Shown: positions 40,567 through 48,910, counted from the stretch's first letter. The stretch is 52,868 nt of DNA from Pseudomonas sp. Au-Pse12 (GCF_021341665.1 NZ_JAJTTH010000020.1:1-52868), one strand, 5' to 3'. Notes: a model not told the origin generated them from the letters alone. Program-made: numbers and translations.

Positions 40567-42003
40567 ATGTCCCTACAAGAACAACAGACCGACTTGCGCG
40601 GCGGCTTCAAGCAAGAAATGCAGACCCGGCACATTGTCATGCTCGCCCTGGGCGGGGTGATCGGCACCGGGCTGTTCCTCACTTCCGGCTACACGGTGAA
40701 CCAGGCCGGCCCGCTGGGCGCGGTGATCGCCTACATCATCGGCGCGCTGATGGTGTACCTGGTGATGATGTGCCTGGGCGAGCTGGCGGTGCAGATGCCC
40801 GAGACCGGCTCCTTCAGCACCTACGCCACACGCTTTCTCGGCCCCGGCACCGGCTACACCGTGGCCTGGCTGTACTGGCTGACCTGGACCGTGGCCATCG
40901 GCTCGGAATTCACCGCCGCCGGGATCCTCATGGCCCGCTGGTTCCCCGAGACCCCGGTGTGGATCTGGAGCGCGCTGTTCGCCATGATGGTGTTCCTGTC
41001 CAACGTGGTGTCGGTGCGGCTGTTCGCCGAAACCGAGTTCTGGCTGTCGCTGGTCAAGGTGGTCACCGTGCTGGCGTTCCTGGCGGTGGGCGGTGGGGCG
41101 ATCCTCGGTTTTTTGCACATCGACCAGGCCCACAGCATTGGCCTGAGCAACTTCACTCGCGAGGGGCTGTTCCCCACCGGCTTCATGCCGATCGCCATGA
41201 CCCTGCTGGCGGTGGCTTTCGCGTTCTCCGGCACTGAACTGATCGGCATCGCCGCTGGCGAAACCCGCGACCCGCAACGCAACGTGCCACGGGCGATCCG
41301 CACCACGGTGCTGCGCCTGGCGATCTTCTTCGTTGGCACCATCTTCGTCCTCGCCACCCTGTTGCCGCGGGAGCAGGCCGGCCTGGTGGAAAGCCCGTTC
41401 GTCACGGTGTTCACCTACATCGGCATTCCGTACTCGGCCGACATCATGAACTTCGTGATCATCAGTGCGCTGCTGTCGGCCGCCAACTCCGGGTTGTACG
41501 CCGCCTCGCGGATGCTCTGGACCCTGAGCGACCAGGGGCACCTGCCCAAGCAGTTCTCGGCCCTGACGCGCATGGGCACGCCGCTCAACGCGATCATCGT
41601 GAGCATGGCCGGCGGCGCCGCTTCGCTGCTCAGCAGTGTGTTCGCCCCGGACACCATCTACCTGGCCCTGGTGTCGATTTCCGGGTTGGCGGTGGTGGTG
41701 GTGTGGATGAGCATCGCCGCCAGCCAGATCGCCTTCCGCCGGCACTTCGTGGCCAACGGCGGTGATGTGCGCGACTTGAAATTCCGTGTCCGTGGCTACC
41801 CCTGGGTGCCGCTGGGGGCGCTGTTCTGCTGCGCCCTGGCCTGTGTCGGCATCGGTTTCGACCCCGAGCAGCGGGTGGCCCTGTACTTCGGTGTGCCCTT
41901 CATCGCCTGGTGCTACTTCGTGTATTACATTACCCGCAGTAGCCGCCAGCGGCGCCTGGCCCTGGCACCTCTGGCTCGCTCGTCCGATGCCCTGTCGGGC
42001 TGA
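40567..42003 (+). CDS. Amino-acid permease (APC superfamily, AAT family)
   Basis: This 478-residue, 12-helix inner-membrane permease carries the family signature: HIVMLALGGVIGTGLFLTSGYT in helix 1, GELAVQMPETGSFSTYA, FAFSGTELIGIAAGETRDPQRNVPRAI, and the mid-protein ANSGLYAASRMLWTLS. Proton-coupled uptake of an amino acid is expected. It lies between the PLP enzyme and the island's LysR gene, in the same direction, so it probably imports the island's substrate. ATG 40567 fits the family start; ATG 40555 (MRTIMSLQ) is also possible, and neither has a strong ribosome site. Confidence 0.88.
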   Translation: MSLQEQQTDLRGGFKQEMQTRHIVMLALGGVIGTGLFLTSGYTVNQAGPLGAVIAYIIGALMVYLVMMCLGELAVQMPETGSFSTYATRFLGPGTGYTVAWLYWLTWTVAIGSEFTAAGILMARWFPETPVWIWSALFAMMVFLSNVVSVRLFAETEFWLSLVKVVTVLAFLAVGGGAILGFLHIDQAHSIGLSNFTREGLFPTGFMPIAMTLLAVAFAFSGTELIGIAAGETRDPQRNVPRAIRTTVLRLAIFFVGTIFVLATLLPREQAGLVESPFVTVFTYIGIPYSADIMNFVIISALLSAANSGLYAASRMLWTLSDQGHLPKQFSALTRMGTPLNAIIVSMAGGAASLLSSVFAPDTIYLALVSISGLAVVVVWMSIAASQIAFRRHFVANGGDVRDLKFRVRGYPWVPLGALFCCALACVGIGFDPEQRVALYFGVPFIAWCYFVYYITRSSRQRRLALAPLARSSDALSG

Positions 42004-42044
42004 CGGACGGGAACGGTATCCAGGGTGTCCATGAGAGCCAGGCC

Positions 42045-42935
42045 ATGAAGCAGAAAAGCTTGCCCCCGCTGAACTGGCTGCGCGCCTTCGAAGTGTCCGC
42101 CCGCTGCCTGAACTTCACCCACGCCGCCGAGGAGCTGTTCCTCACCCAGGGCGCGGTCAGCCAGCAGATCCGCCAATTGGAAAGCCACCTCGGGGTGGCG
42201 CTGTTCAAGCGCCTGCCCCGGGGCCTGGACCTGACCGAGGAGGGCCGCTCCTACCTGCCGGTGGTGCAGGACGCCATCACCCGGCTGGCGGTCGGCACCA
42301 ACGAGATTTTCGGCCAGCACCAGCACCGGCCGATCAAGGTGCGCGGCAGCCTGGCGTTCTTCGTCCACTGGCTGGCGCCCAAGCTGCTGACCTTTCAGCA
42401 GGCCCAGCCCCAGGTGGACATTCGTTACATCAGCAATATCTGGGTCAAGGAACTGGATGGCGAAGACGACCTGGAAATCCGCTGGGGGCGCGGTCACTGG
42501 CCGGGGCTGGTGGCCCAGCGCCTGACCTGGGACAGCCTGTTCCCGGTCTGCGCACCGGCGCTGCTGGCGCGCCTGCCGCTGCAGGTGCCGGCCGATCTGG
42601 CCCGCCATCAACTGCTGCACGTGCTGGGCTACGAAGAGGGCTGGGGCTACTGGCTTGAACGGGTCGGTGCCAGAGGCGTGGACTCGTCCCGGGGCATGCA
42701 GTTCGACACCCTGATCTCGACCCTGCGCATGGCCGAGCTGGGGCAGGGCGTGGCCCTGGCCCGTTCCTCGATGGTCGCCGACATGCTGGCCGACGGGCGT
42801 CTGGTGGAGCCCTTCGAGCAGCGTATCGAGGCTAGCGAATCCTTTTACCTGGTGCGCGGCGCGGATGCCGAGCAACACCCCGATGCGCTGAAGTTCTCCA
42901 CCTGGCTGGTGGAGCAGGCCCATCGCTACAAATGA
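42045..42935 (+). CDS. LysR-family regulator (GcvA-like)
   Basis: This 296-residue regulator has the N-terminal HTH LNWLRAFEVSARCLNFTHAAEELFLTQGAVSQQIRQLESHLG and the GcvA-type phrase GRSYLPVVQDAI. The effector domain contains FFVHWLAPKLLTFQQAQPQVDIRYIS and DLEIRWGRGHW. It lies within the homoserine-type island, 42 nt after the permease and 17 nt before the threonine-synthase paralogue, all on one strand, so it is probably co-transcribed with and regulates the island. The effector is unknown. Confidence 0.88.
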   Translation: MKQKSLPPLNWLRAFEVSARCLNFTHAAEELFLTQGAVSQQIRQLESHLGVALFKRLPRGLDLTEEGRSYLPVVQDAITRLAVGTNEIFGQHQHRPIKVRGSLAFFVHWLAPKLLTFQQAQPQVDIRYISNIWVKELDGEDDLEIRWGRGHWPGLVAQRLTWDSLFPVCAPALLARLPLQVPADLARHQLLHVLGYEEGWGYWLERVGARGVDSSRGMQFDTLISTLRMAELGQGVALARSSMVADMLADGRLVEPFEQRIEASESFYLVRGADAEQHPDALKFSTWLVEQAHRYK

Positions 42936-42951
42936 CTGGCCGGAGCCAAGC

Positions 42952-44328
42952 ATGCGCTATGTGAGTACCCGCAGTGCCGCCGAACAGGTGGATTTTGCAA
43001 CCGTGGTCCTGTCCGGCGTGGCCGCCGATGGCGGGCTGTATGTGCCGCAGCGGCTGCCGTGTTTCAGCCCCCAGGAAATTGCCAACTGGTCGACCCTGGA
43101 CTACCCCGAACTGGCCTTTCGCGTGCTCAGCCCCTTTGTCGGCGACAGCCTGCCCGAGGCCGACTTCAAGGCGTTGCTGCACCGGGCCTACAGCGGTTTT
43201 GGCCATCGTGCGGTGGCGCCCCTGCGGCAGATCGATCGCAACGAATGGCTGCTGGAGCTGTTCCATGGGCCGAGCGGTTCGGCCAAGGATTTTGCCGCGC
43301 GGCTGCAGGCCCAGCTGGTGAGCTACTTTCTCCAGCGCCGGCAACGTCGCGGGGTGCTGGTGGGCGCCAGCAACGGCGACACCGCCCTGGCGGCGATCGA
43401 CGCCTTCAAGGACTGCGCGCAGACCCAGCTGCTGGTGTTCTATCCGCAGCACGGCGTGCCCGAGCAGCAGGGGCAGCAGTTGCAGGCGGCGCACAACCCC
43501 GGCCTGTGGCGCTTTGCGGTGGCGGGCAGTTTCGACGACTGCCAGACCCTGGTCAGCCGCCTGCTGCGCCAATGGCCCCTGGCCGAGCGCGAGGTGATCG
43601 GTTTCAACTCCAGCAACTGGGTCGGGGTCATGGCCCAGTTGGTGCTGTACTTCCACGCCGTGCTGCAACTGGGGGGCGGCCAGCGGCCCATCGGTTTCAG
43701 CGTGCCGGCGGCGAGTTTCGCCGAGGTCTATGCCGGCTACATCGTGCAGAAAATGGGCCTGCCGATCACCCAGATGATCGTCGCCACCAACCGCAATGAC
43801 GCCCTGCACCAGCTGTTCCTGAAAAACCAGTACTGCCGCGCCCAGGCCAGCCAGAGCCTGTCGCCGGCCATGGACCTGTCGCTGTTCGCCAACCTGGAGC
43901 GCTTTGTCTGGGAGTTGTATGGCCACGACTCGCAAGCGGTGGCGGCCTTGATGCAGCGCTTTGAAGACAGCGGCGAGATGACCCTGGGCAACGAGTTCTG
44001 GCTGCAGGCGCGGATGATCATCGACTCCTATTCGGTGAGCGATGAAGAGACCGGCAAGGAGATCAGCAGCCTCTATCGGGACACCGGCTACATCATCGAC
44101 CCGCATGCCGCCACCGGGGTCCTGGCGGCGCGCCTGTATCGGCGCAGCCTGGTGGCGCCGATGGTCACCCTGGGGGAAATCGCGCCGGCCAAGTCGGCGC
44201 GGCTGCTGGGTTCGCTGGGCATCCCCGGGGTGGTTACGCCACCGCTGGCCGCGCCCTCGACGCAGCAGTGGCAGGCCCTGGCGGCGGATGATTTTGACGC
44301 GGTCTTGCATTGCCTGAAGGCGCTGTGA
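42952..44328 (+). CDS. Divergent threonine-synthase paralogue
   Basis: This 458-residue fold-type-II PLP protein aligns throughout with long-form ThrC: GGLYVP, a Schiff-base Lys112 in GPSGSAKDF (normally GPTLAFKD), GASNGDTALAAI (normally ATSGDTGSAA), and FNSSNWVGVMAQ. The phosphate-binding loop, usually GNFGD, reads AASFAE (253-258). The SNFER motif reads FANLER (312-317). It therefore keeps the lysine but has lost cofactor- and substrate-phosphate contacts, so it probably does not make threonine from phosphohomoserine; a new beta/gamma-elimination on a related substrate or a regulatory role is possible. Between LysR and Lrp genes of the island. Confidence 0.78.
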   Translation: MRYVSTRSAAEQVDFATVVLSGVAADGGLYVPQRLPCFSPQEIANWSTLDYPELAFRVLSPFVGDSLPEADFKALLHRAYSGFGHRAVAPLRQIDRNEWLLELFHGPSGSAKDFAARLQAQLVSYFLQRRQRRGVLVGASNGDTALAAIDAFKDCAQTQLLVFYPQHGVPEQQGQQLQAAHNPGLWRFAVAGSFDDCQTLVSRLLRQWPLAEREVIGFNSSNWVGVMAQLVLYFHAVLQLGGGQRPIGFSVPAASFAEVYAGYIVQKMGLPITQMIVATNRNDALHQLFLKNQYCRAQASQSLSPAMDLSLFANLERFVWELYGHDSQAVAALMQRFEDSGEMTLGNEFWLQARMIIDSYSVSDEETGKEISSLYRDTGYIIDPHAATGVLAARLYRRSLVAPMVTLGEIAPAKSARLLGSLGIPGVVTPPLAAPSTQQWQALAADDFDAVLHCLKAL

Positions 44329-44350
44329 TGGGCACGTTCAAGGGGTGGGT

Positions 44351-44788
44351 ATGAAGCGGATTCTGGATCCTCTGGACGAGCGCATCATCGCCGAACTGAC
44401 CCGCAATGCCCGGGCGGCACATGCCGAGCTGGCGGCCAAGGTCAACCTGTCGCGTAATGCCGTGCGCCAGCGCATCGAGCGCCTGGAGCGCGATGGGGCG
44501 ATCCAGGGCTACACCATTCGCGTGGGCGAGGGGCGTGGGGCGGATACCCGGATCAACGCGCTGATCTTCGTCTACCGCTACGACCGCATGCGGGGCGCCG
44601 AGGTGTTGCAGGCGTTGCGCGCGATGCCGGAGATCGTCCAGTGCGAAGTGCTCAGCGGCGAGTTCGACGTGCTGGTGCGGGTCAGCGCCGCCAGCGCAGA
44701 GCGAGTGCACCGAGTGTGGAATGACATCGCCGCCTTGCCCGGGGTGGAAAACACCGTGACGTCCTTTGTCTTGTCGTCGGTGAGCTAG
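44351..44788 (+). CDS. Lrp/AsnC-family regulator
   Basis: This 145-residue regulator has an N-terminal HTH (LDPLDERIIAELTRNARAAHAELAAKVNLSRNAVRQRIERLERDGAIQGYTI) and a RAM ligand-binding domain (VLQALRAMPEIVQCEVLSGEFDVLVRV). ATG 44351 is preferred; a GTG at 44345 is in frame. It follows the threonine-synthase paralogue by 22 nt and is closed by a strong terminator. Lrp proteins usually sense an amino acid; AGCAAA repeats before the homoserine dehydrogenase gene are candidate sites for it. Confidence 0.9.
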   Translation: MKRILDPLDERIIAELTRNARAAHAELAAKVNLSRNAVRQRIERLERDGAIQGYTIRVGEGRGADTRINALIFVYRYDRMRGAEVLQALRAMPEIVQCEVLSGEFDVLVRVSAASAERVHRVWNDIAALPGVENTVTSFVLSSVS

Positions 44789-44803
44789 GCGCTGTTCGCC
44801 ACG

Positions 44804-44834
44804 AAAAAAAAGCCAACGCAAGTTGGCTTTTTTT
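44804..44834. terminator. Strong bidirectional rho-independent terminator
   Basis: GCCAAC (44812-44817) pairs with GTTGGC (44822-44827) around GCAA, flanked by seven A and seven T. It separates the regulator half of the island from hom and the aldehyde dehydrogenase gene, which therefore need their own promoter. Confidence 0.95.
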
Positions 44835-44860
44835 ATGCCCGCTCACCTGGCTCCAGGGTT

Positions 44861-44889
44861 GAGCAAAATGCTCAGCAAATACAGCAAAA
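44861..44889 (+). promoter_or_regulatory. Three AGCAAA repeats before hom, candidate Lrp site
   Basis: GAGCAAAA (44861), CAGCAAAT (44873) and CAGCAAAA (44882) are spaced 12 and 9 bp. The first also forms the palindrome GAGCA-AAA-TGCTC. The array is between a terminator and the hom gene and 3' of an Lrp gene. Confidence 0.45.
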
Positions 44890-44967
44890 CGGCATATTTC
44901 ACTGCCCGGCCCCGGCCCCTAACCTTGTCTCCATCAGCTTCTTCAACCCGGATGGAACACAACAAAA

Positions 44968-46011
44968 ATGACCGAATACAACATTGCCCTGGTGGGCTTC
45001 GGCGGGGTCAATCGGGCCCTGGCGCAACTGATTGCCGAGCGCAATCAGGCGTGGAAAAAACAGCTGGGCTTGAGCCTGAAAATCGTCGGTGTCAGCGATC
45101 TGTTCCTCGGTTCCATCGTCGCTCCCCAGGGGCTGGATGCCGGCCTGCTGAGCCGGTTGCCCGCCACCAAGGGCGCCCTGGCGCAACTGCCTGGCGGCCA
45201 GGTGGAGGCGCTCAACGAACAGGTGATCAAGGACTCCGGCGCCGACATCATCGCCGAGGCCACCTTCACCAACCCGGTGGACGGCGAACCGGCCAGCACC
45301 TTCTGCCGCTGGGCCCTGGAGCAGGGCAAGCACGTGGTGACCACCAACAAGGGTCCGATTGCCCTGCACGGCGCCGAGCTCAAGGCCCTGGCCCTGCGCA
45401 ATCAGGCGGCGTTCGAGTACGAAGGCGCGGTGATGAGCGGCACCCCGGTGATCCGCATGGCCAAGCAGTCCCTGGCGGGCAGCGAGCTGCTGGGTTTCGA
45501 GGGCATTCTCAATGGCACGTCCAACTTTGTGCTGACCCGCATGGACGCCGGCCTGGGCTTTGCCGAGGCGGTGGCCGAAGCCCAGGCCCTGGGGTACGCC
45601 GAGGCCGATCCGACCGCGGATGTCGAAGGCTTTGACGTGCGCTTGAAGGTGGTGATCCTGGCCAATGAACTGCTCGGTGCGCAGTTGACCGTCAGTGATG
45701 TCAGTTGCCGGGGTATCTCCGGCCTGACGGCGGCGGACCTGGAGCAGGCCCGTGCCGAGGGCGCGCGCTGGAAGCTGATCGGTTCGGCTCAGCGCCTGGC
45801 CGATGGCTCGCTGCAGGCCCGTGTCGAGCCGCGGCTGTTGCCTTTGGCTCATCCGCTGGCGGGTATTGGCGGGGCGGTCAACGCGGTGTCGTTCAACACC
45901 GAGCTGCTGGGCGCGGTGACGGTTTCCGGACCGGGCGCGGGGCGCATCGAGACCGCCTTTGCCTTGCTTTCGGACATCATTCACATCCACCAGTCGCGCT
46001 CGGCTCGCTAG
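44968..46011 (+). CDS. hom: Homoserine dehydrogenase lacking the ACT domain
   Basis: This 347-residue enzyme interconverts homoserine and aspartate semialdehyde with NAD(P). It has the Rossmann motif VGFGGVNRAL (9-18), VVTTNKGPIA, the catalytic region EGILNGTSNFVLTRM and EADPTADVEGFD with the substrate-binding acidic residues. The C-terminal ACT domain of biosynthetic pseudomonad enzymes is missing, so there is no threonine feedback, which fits a catabolic role in the oxidative direction. It heads a two-gene unit with the aldehyde dehydrogenase, 10 nt downstream, behind its own terminator and candidate operator. The host presumably has another hom for biosynthesis. Confidence 0.88.
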   Translation: MTEYNIALVGFGGVNRALAQLIAERNQAWKKQLGLSLKIVGVSDLFLGSIVAPQGLDAGLLSRLPATKGALAQLPGGQVEALNEQVIKDSGADIIAEATFTNPVDGEPASTFCRWALEQGKHVVTTNKGPIALHGAELKALALRNQAAFEYEGAVMSGTPVIRMAKQSLAGSELLGFEGILNGTSNFVLTRMDAGLGFAEAVAEAQALGYAEADPTADVEGFDVRLKVVILANELLGAQLTVSDVSCRGISGLTAADLEQARAEGARWKLIGSAQRLADGSLQARVEPRLLPLAHPLAGIGGAVNAVSFNTELLGAVTVSGPGAGRIETAFALLSDIIHIHQSRSAR

Positions 46012-46021
46012 GAGCATGCCC

Positions 46022-47428
46022 ATGAACCTGTCTCGCCTGGCGCCCGTCGCCGATACCATTGAAGTGCGCAGCCCATTCGATGGCCGGGTCATCGGCAGCG
46101 TGCCGCGCACCGATGCCTGCGCCGTGCCGTACCTGTTGCAGCAGGCCCGCGAGGGCGTGCGGGCCTGCGCCGCGCTGCCGCGTTTCCAGCGGGCGCGGAT
46201 TCTCGAACAGGCGGCCCTGAACATTGAGCGTGACGCCGAGCACTTTGCCCGGTTGATCGTCGATGAAGCGGGCAAGACCCTGAAACAGGCACAGAAGGAG
46301 GTCAAGCGCTGCGTCAACACCCTCAAGCTCTCGGCCGAAGAGGCCAAGCGCAATGCCGGCGAAGTGCTGCCCTTCGACGCTTATGAAGGCTCGGAAAACC
46401 GCCAGGGCTGGTTCTCCCGCGAACCCTTGGGGCTGATCCTGGCGATCACCCCCTACAACGATCCGCTGAACCTGGTGGCGCACAAGCTCGGCCCGGCGAT
46501 TGCCGGGGGCAACGGGGTGATTCTCAAGCCCTCGGAGCTGGCACCGCTGTCGGCGATCAAGCTGGTGGAATACCTGCGTGATGCCGGGCTGCCGACTTCG
46601 GTGGTGACCCTGGCCACCGGTGGCGCGGACCTGGGCAAGGCCCTGGTGGAAGCCCGCGAGGTGCGCATGGTGTCGTTCACCGGTGGCTTCGTCACCGGCG
46701 AGCAGATTGCCCGCAGCGCCGGCCTGAAAAAGCTGGCCATGGACCTGGGCGGCAATGCCCCGGTGATCGTGATGGCCGACTGCGACCTGGCAGCGACAGT
46801 GGCGAGTTGCGTCTCGGGGGCCTTCTGGGCGGCCGGGCAGAATTGTATCGGCACCCAGCGCCTGCTGGTCCAGGCCTCGATCTACGAGGCCTTTCGCGAG
46901 GCCTTTGTCCGCCTTGCCCGGACGCAGGTCAGTGGCGACCCGCTGGCCAGCAGCACGGACATCGGGCCGATGATCAGCCTGCAAGCGGCGCAGCGTGCCC
47001 AGGCCGTCGTGGACGAAGCCTTGCAGCAGGGCGCACGGCTGCTGTGCGGGCACCAGCGCCAGGGTTCCTGCTACGCCGCCACGGTGCTGGAGAACGTCGA
47101 CCACGGCAGTCGGCTGTGGCAGGACGAGGTCTTTGCGCCTGTGGTGGTGTTGCAGCCGTTCGACGATCTGGATCAGGCCATCGCCCTGGCCAACCAGCCC
47201 GAATACAGCCTGCATGCGGGGATCTTCACCAACGATCTGCGCACCGCCATGGACGCCGCGCGGCGGATCGAGGCGGGCGGGGTGATGATCAACGATTCGT
47301 CCGACTACCGTTTCGATGCCATGCCCTTTGGCGGCTTCAAGTACGGCAGCCTGGGCCGCGAGGGGGTGCGTTTCGCCTATGAGGAAATGACCCAGCCCAA
47401 GGTGGTGTGCCTGAACCGCCTGGGCTGA
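46022..47428 (+). CDS. Aldehyde dehydrogenase, candidate aspartate-semialdehyde oxidiser
   Basis: This 468-residue NAD(P)-dependent aldehyde dehydrogenase has the catalytic Cys275 in AAGQNCIGTQR, TPYNDPLN with the oxyanion Asn, and KPSELAP. The usual general base Glu in ELGG is Asp241 here (MDLGGNAPV), a substitution worth noting. It resembles the phosphonoacetaldehyde/lactaldehyde dehydrogenase branch. Its place 10 nt after homoserine dehydrogenase, with AGGAG before ATG 46022, suggests it converts aspartate semialdehyde to aspartate; that is inference from context. A strong terminator ends the unit. Confidence 0.85.
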   Translation: MNLSRLAPVADTIEVRSPFDGRVIGSVPRTDACAVPYLLQQAREGVRACAALPRFQRARILEQAALNIERDAEHFARLIVDEAGKTLKQAQKEVKRCVNTLKLSAEEAKRNAGEVLPFDAYEGSENRQGWFSREPLGLILAITPYNDPLNLVAHKLGPAIAGGNGVILKPSELAPLSAIKLVEYLRDAGLPTSVVTLATGGADLGKALVEAREVRMVSFTGGFVTGEQIARSAGLKKLAMDLGGNAPVIVMADCDLAATVASCVSGAFWAAGQNCIGTQRLLVQASIYEAFREAFVRLARTQVSGDPLASSTDIGPMISLQAAQRAQAVVDEALQQGARLLCGHQRQGSCYAATVLENVDHGSRLWQDEVFAPVVVLQPFDDLDQAIALANQPEYSLHAGIFTNDLRTAMDAARRIEAGGVMINDSSDYRFDAMPFGGFKYGSLGREGVRFAYEEMTQPKVVCLNRLG

Positions 47429-47460
47429 GGCAGGTAGCGCTCACACGACAGGTCGTCGGG

Positions 47461-47498
47461 CACCGGGCAGGTTTGGTCACCTGCCCGGTGTTTTTTTT
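47461..47498 (+). terminator. Strong rho-independent terminator
   Basis: CACCGGGCAGGT pairs perfectly with ACCTGCCCGGTG around TTGGTC and is followed by eight T. It ends the hom/aldehyde dehydrogenase unit. Confidence 0.96.
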
Positions 47499-47585
47499 GC
47501 GGGCGGCGCGGGGCGCTGAATCGGTGGCGGCGCGGGCAGTGGTAAAGTTCGCCGCTTCAGGATGAACGATGCGGGATGCCGGCGA

Positions 47586-48716
47586 ATGATCAAACGGTGG
47601 TGGCAACAAGGGCGCGGCCTGTGGCTGTTGCTGGTATTCGGGCTGCTGCTGCCGACGCTGGTGCACGCCGAGGAGGCGCCGCCGGGGTGGGTGAAGGTGG
47701 CCCTGGATCGACGGGTGATCGACCTGACCGCCACCCTTGATGGCGCCACACAGCAGCGCATGGTGCACAAGCTGGAGGCGCTGGAGCAGCGCCGTGGCGC
47801 GCAGATCGCGGTGATGCTGGTGCCCAGCCTGGGCCAGCAGAGCATCGAGGCGCTGAGCAACCCGCTGTTTCGCGCCTGGAAACTGGGGCGCAAGGGCGTC
47901 GACGACGGCATCCTGCTGCTGGTGGCGAAGAACGACCGCAAGGTGCGGATCGAGGTCGGCTATGGCCTGGAAGCGGTAGTCACCGACCTGTTGGCCGGGC
48001 AGATCATCGCCCAGGACCTGACCCCGGCCTTTCGCCAGGGAGATTTTGCCGGCGGTCTCGACCGTGCCCTGGACGACCTGATCCTGCTGGTGGATGGCGG
48101 CTCGCTGCCGCAGCCGGCCGGGCTGTCGGTGCCGCTCGAAGCCTATGCCTTGCTGCTGGCGTTCATCTTCGGCGCGGTGGCGGGCGGCCAGGAGTGGCGG
48201 GTGCAGTTGTTCCTGGTGCCGCTGTGCATGCTGATCGGCGGCGCCACCTTCGCCGGGTTGTGGCAGGCGCGCCGGGTGTTTTACGGGGTGCTGGGGCTGT
48301 TGCTGTACATCGGCTTGTTGACCCTGGTCAGCCAGTACCTGGGCCGTTCGACCTTTCTCTATGGCCTGGCGTGGCCGGCTGGGGTGTTGTTGGTGCTGGG
48401 CGGCCATTGGCTGCTGTACCGGATGATGCGCAACCAGTGGCACAAGAGCAGCAAAGGCTTTTTCTGGCGCCTGGGCGTGCTGCTGACCCTGGTGCTGCTG
48501 TTGGGGTTGGGTGTCGACGCCTGGCAGCTGGCCCAGCGCTGGCTGAGGGTGCTGCCATTCGCCTATTGCCTGATCTTCATCCTGTTTGCCGATGCCCGTC
48601 GCTTTCGCTGGAGCAGCGCTGGTGGCAGCCGCAGTGGCGGCCGTTCCGATTCGGGCGGTGGGTTTTCCGGTGGCGGTGGTTCCAGTGGCGGCGGTGGGGC
48701 TTCCGGCAGTTGGTGA
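47586..48716 (+). CDS. TPM-domain (YgcG/PsbP32-like) membrane protein
   Basis: The protein has 376 residues: signal peptide MIKRWWQQ...LLPTLVHA, then a TPM domain (VIDLTATLDGATQQRMVHKLEALEQRRGAQIAVMLVPSLG, WKLGRKGVDDGILLLVAKNDRKVRIEVGYGLE). About six membrane helices follow, and a tail of Gly-Ser repeats (GGGFSGGGGSSGGGGASGSW). TPM proteins occur in photosystem repair and in rhomboid/YgcG-type envelope proteins; in bacteria the role is unclear. ATG 47586 gives a good signal; ATG 47562 would add eight residues. The low-complexity tail is typical of the YgcG family. Confidence 0.88.
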   Translation: MIKRWWQQGRGLWLLLVFGLLLPTLVHAEEAPPGWVKVALDRRVIDLTATLDGATQQRMVHKLEALEQRRGAQIAVMLVPSLGQQSIEALSNPLFRAWKLGRKGVDDGILLLVAKNDRKVRIEVGYGLEAVVTDLLAGQIIAQDLTPAFRQGDFAGGLDRALDDLILLVDGGSLPQPAGLSVPLEAYALLLAFIFGAVAGGQEWRVQLFLVPLCMLIGGATFAGLWQARRVFYGVLGLLLYIGLLTLVSQYLGRSTFLYGLAWPAGVLLVLGGHWLLYRMMRNQWHKSSKGFFWRLGVLLTLVLLLGLGVDAWQLAQRWLRVLPFAYCLIFILFADARRFRWSSAGGSRSGGRSDSGGGFSGGGGSSGGGGASGSW

Positions 48717-48779
48717 CAGTGAGTGGCCGGGCCAGCTGTTTGCGGGTGACCTACCTGCTGGCGTGCGCTGGCTCGGAGC

Positions 48780-48809
48780 GCGGACCGGCCATGGCATGGC
48801 CGTGTCCGC
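48780..48809. terminator. Hairpin after the TPM gene
   Basis: GCGGAC..GGCCAT pairs with ATGGCC..GTCCGC around GGC with small bulges. There is no U-tract, so it may be a message-stabilising or weak terminator structure. Confidence 0.5.
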
Positions 48810-48864
48810 CTGTTGCGGATCTTGAGTAGGGATAGCCGGGCATGCGCGAATGAATCTTGCAGTT

Positions 48865-48910
48865 GATAATCGTTCTCGATTGAGAATAAGATATGTTATT
48901 ACATTATTTT
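48865..48910 (+). promoter_or_regulatory. Fur-like and Zur-like boxes upstream of ykgO
   Basis: GATAATCGTTCTCGATT (48865-48881) fits the Fur consensus GATAATCATTCTCATT closely. Immediately after it, GATATGTTATTACATTAT (48890-48907) has the GTTAT-N3-AT half-site pattern of Zur boxes. In many bacteria the zinc-free L36 gene is under Zur control. The ATG is about 25 nt beyond. Confidence 0.6.

Noticed and set aside
42952..44328. Calling this gene thrC
   Set aside because: The GNFGD and SNFER motifs needed for normal threonine synthase are altered, so a standard name would mislead.
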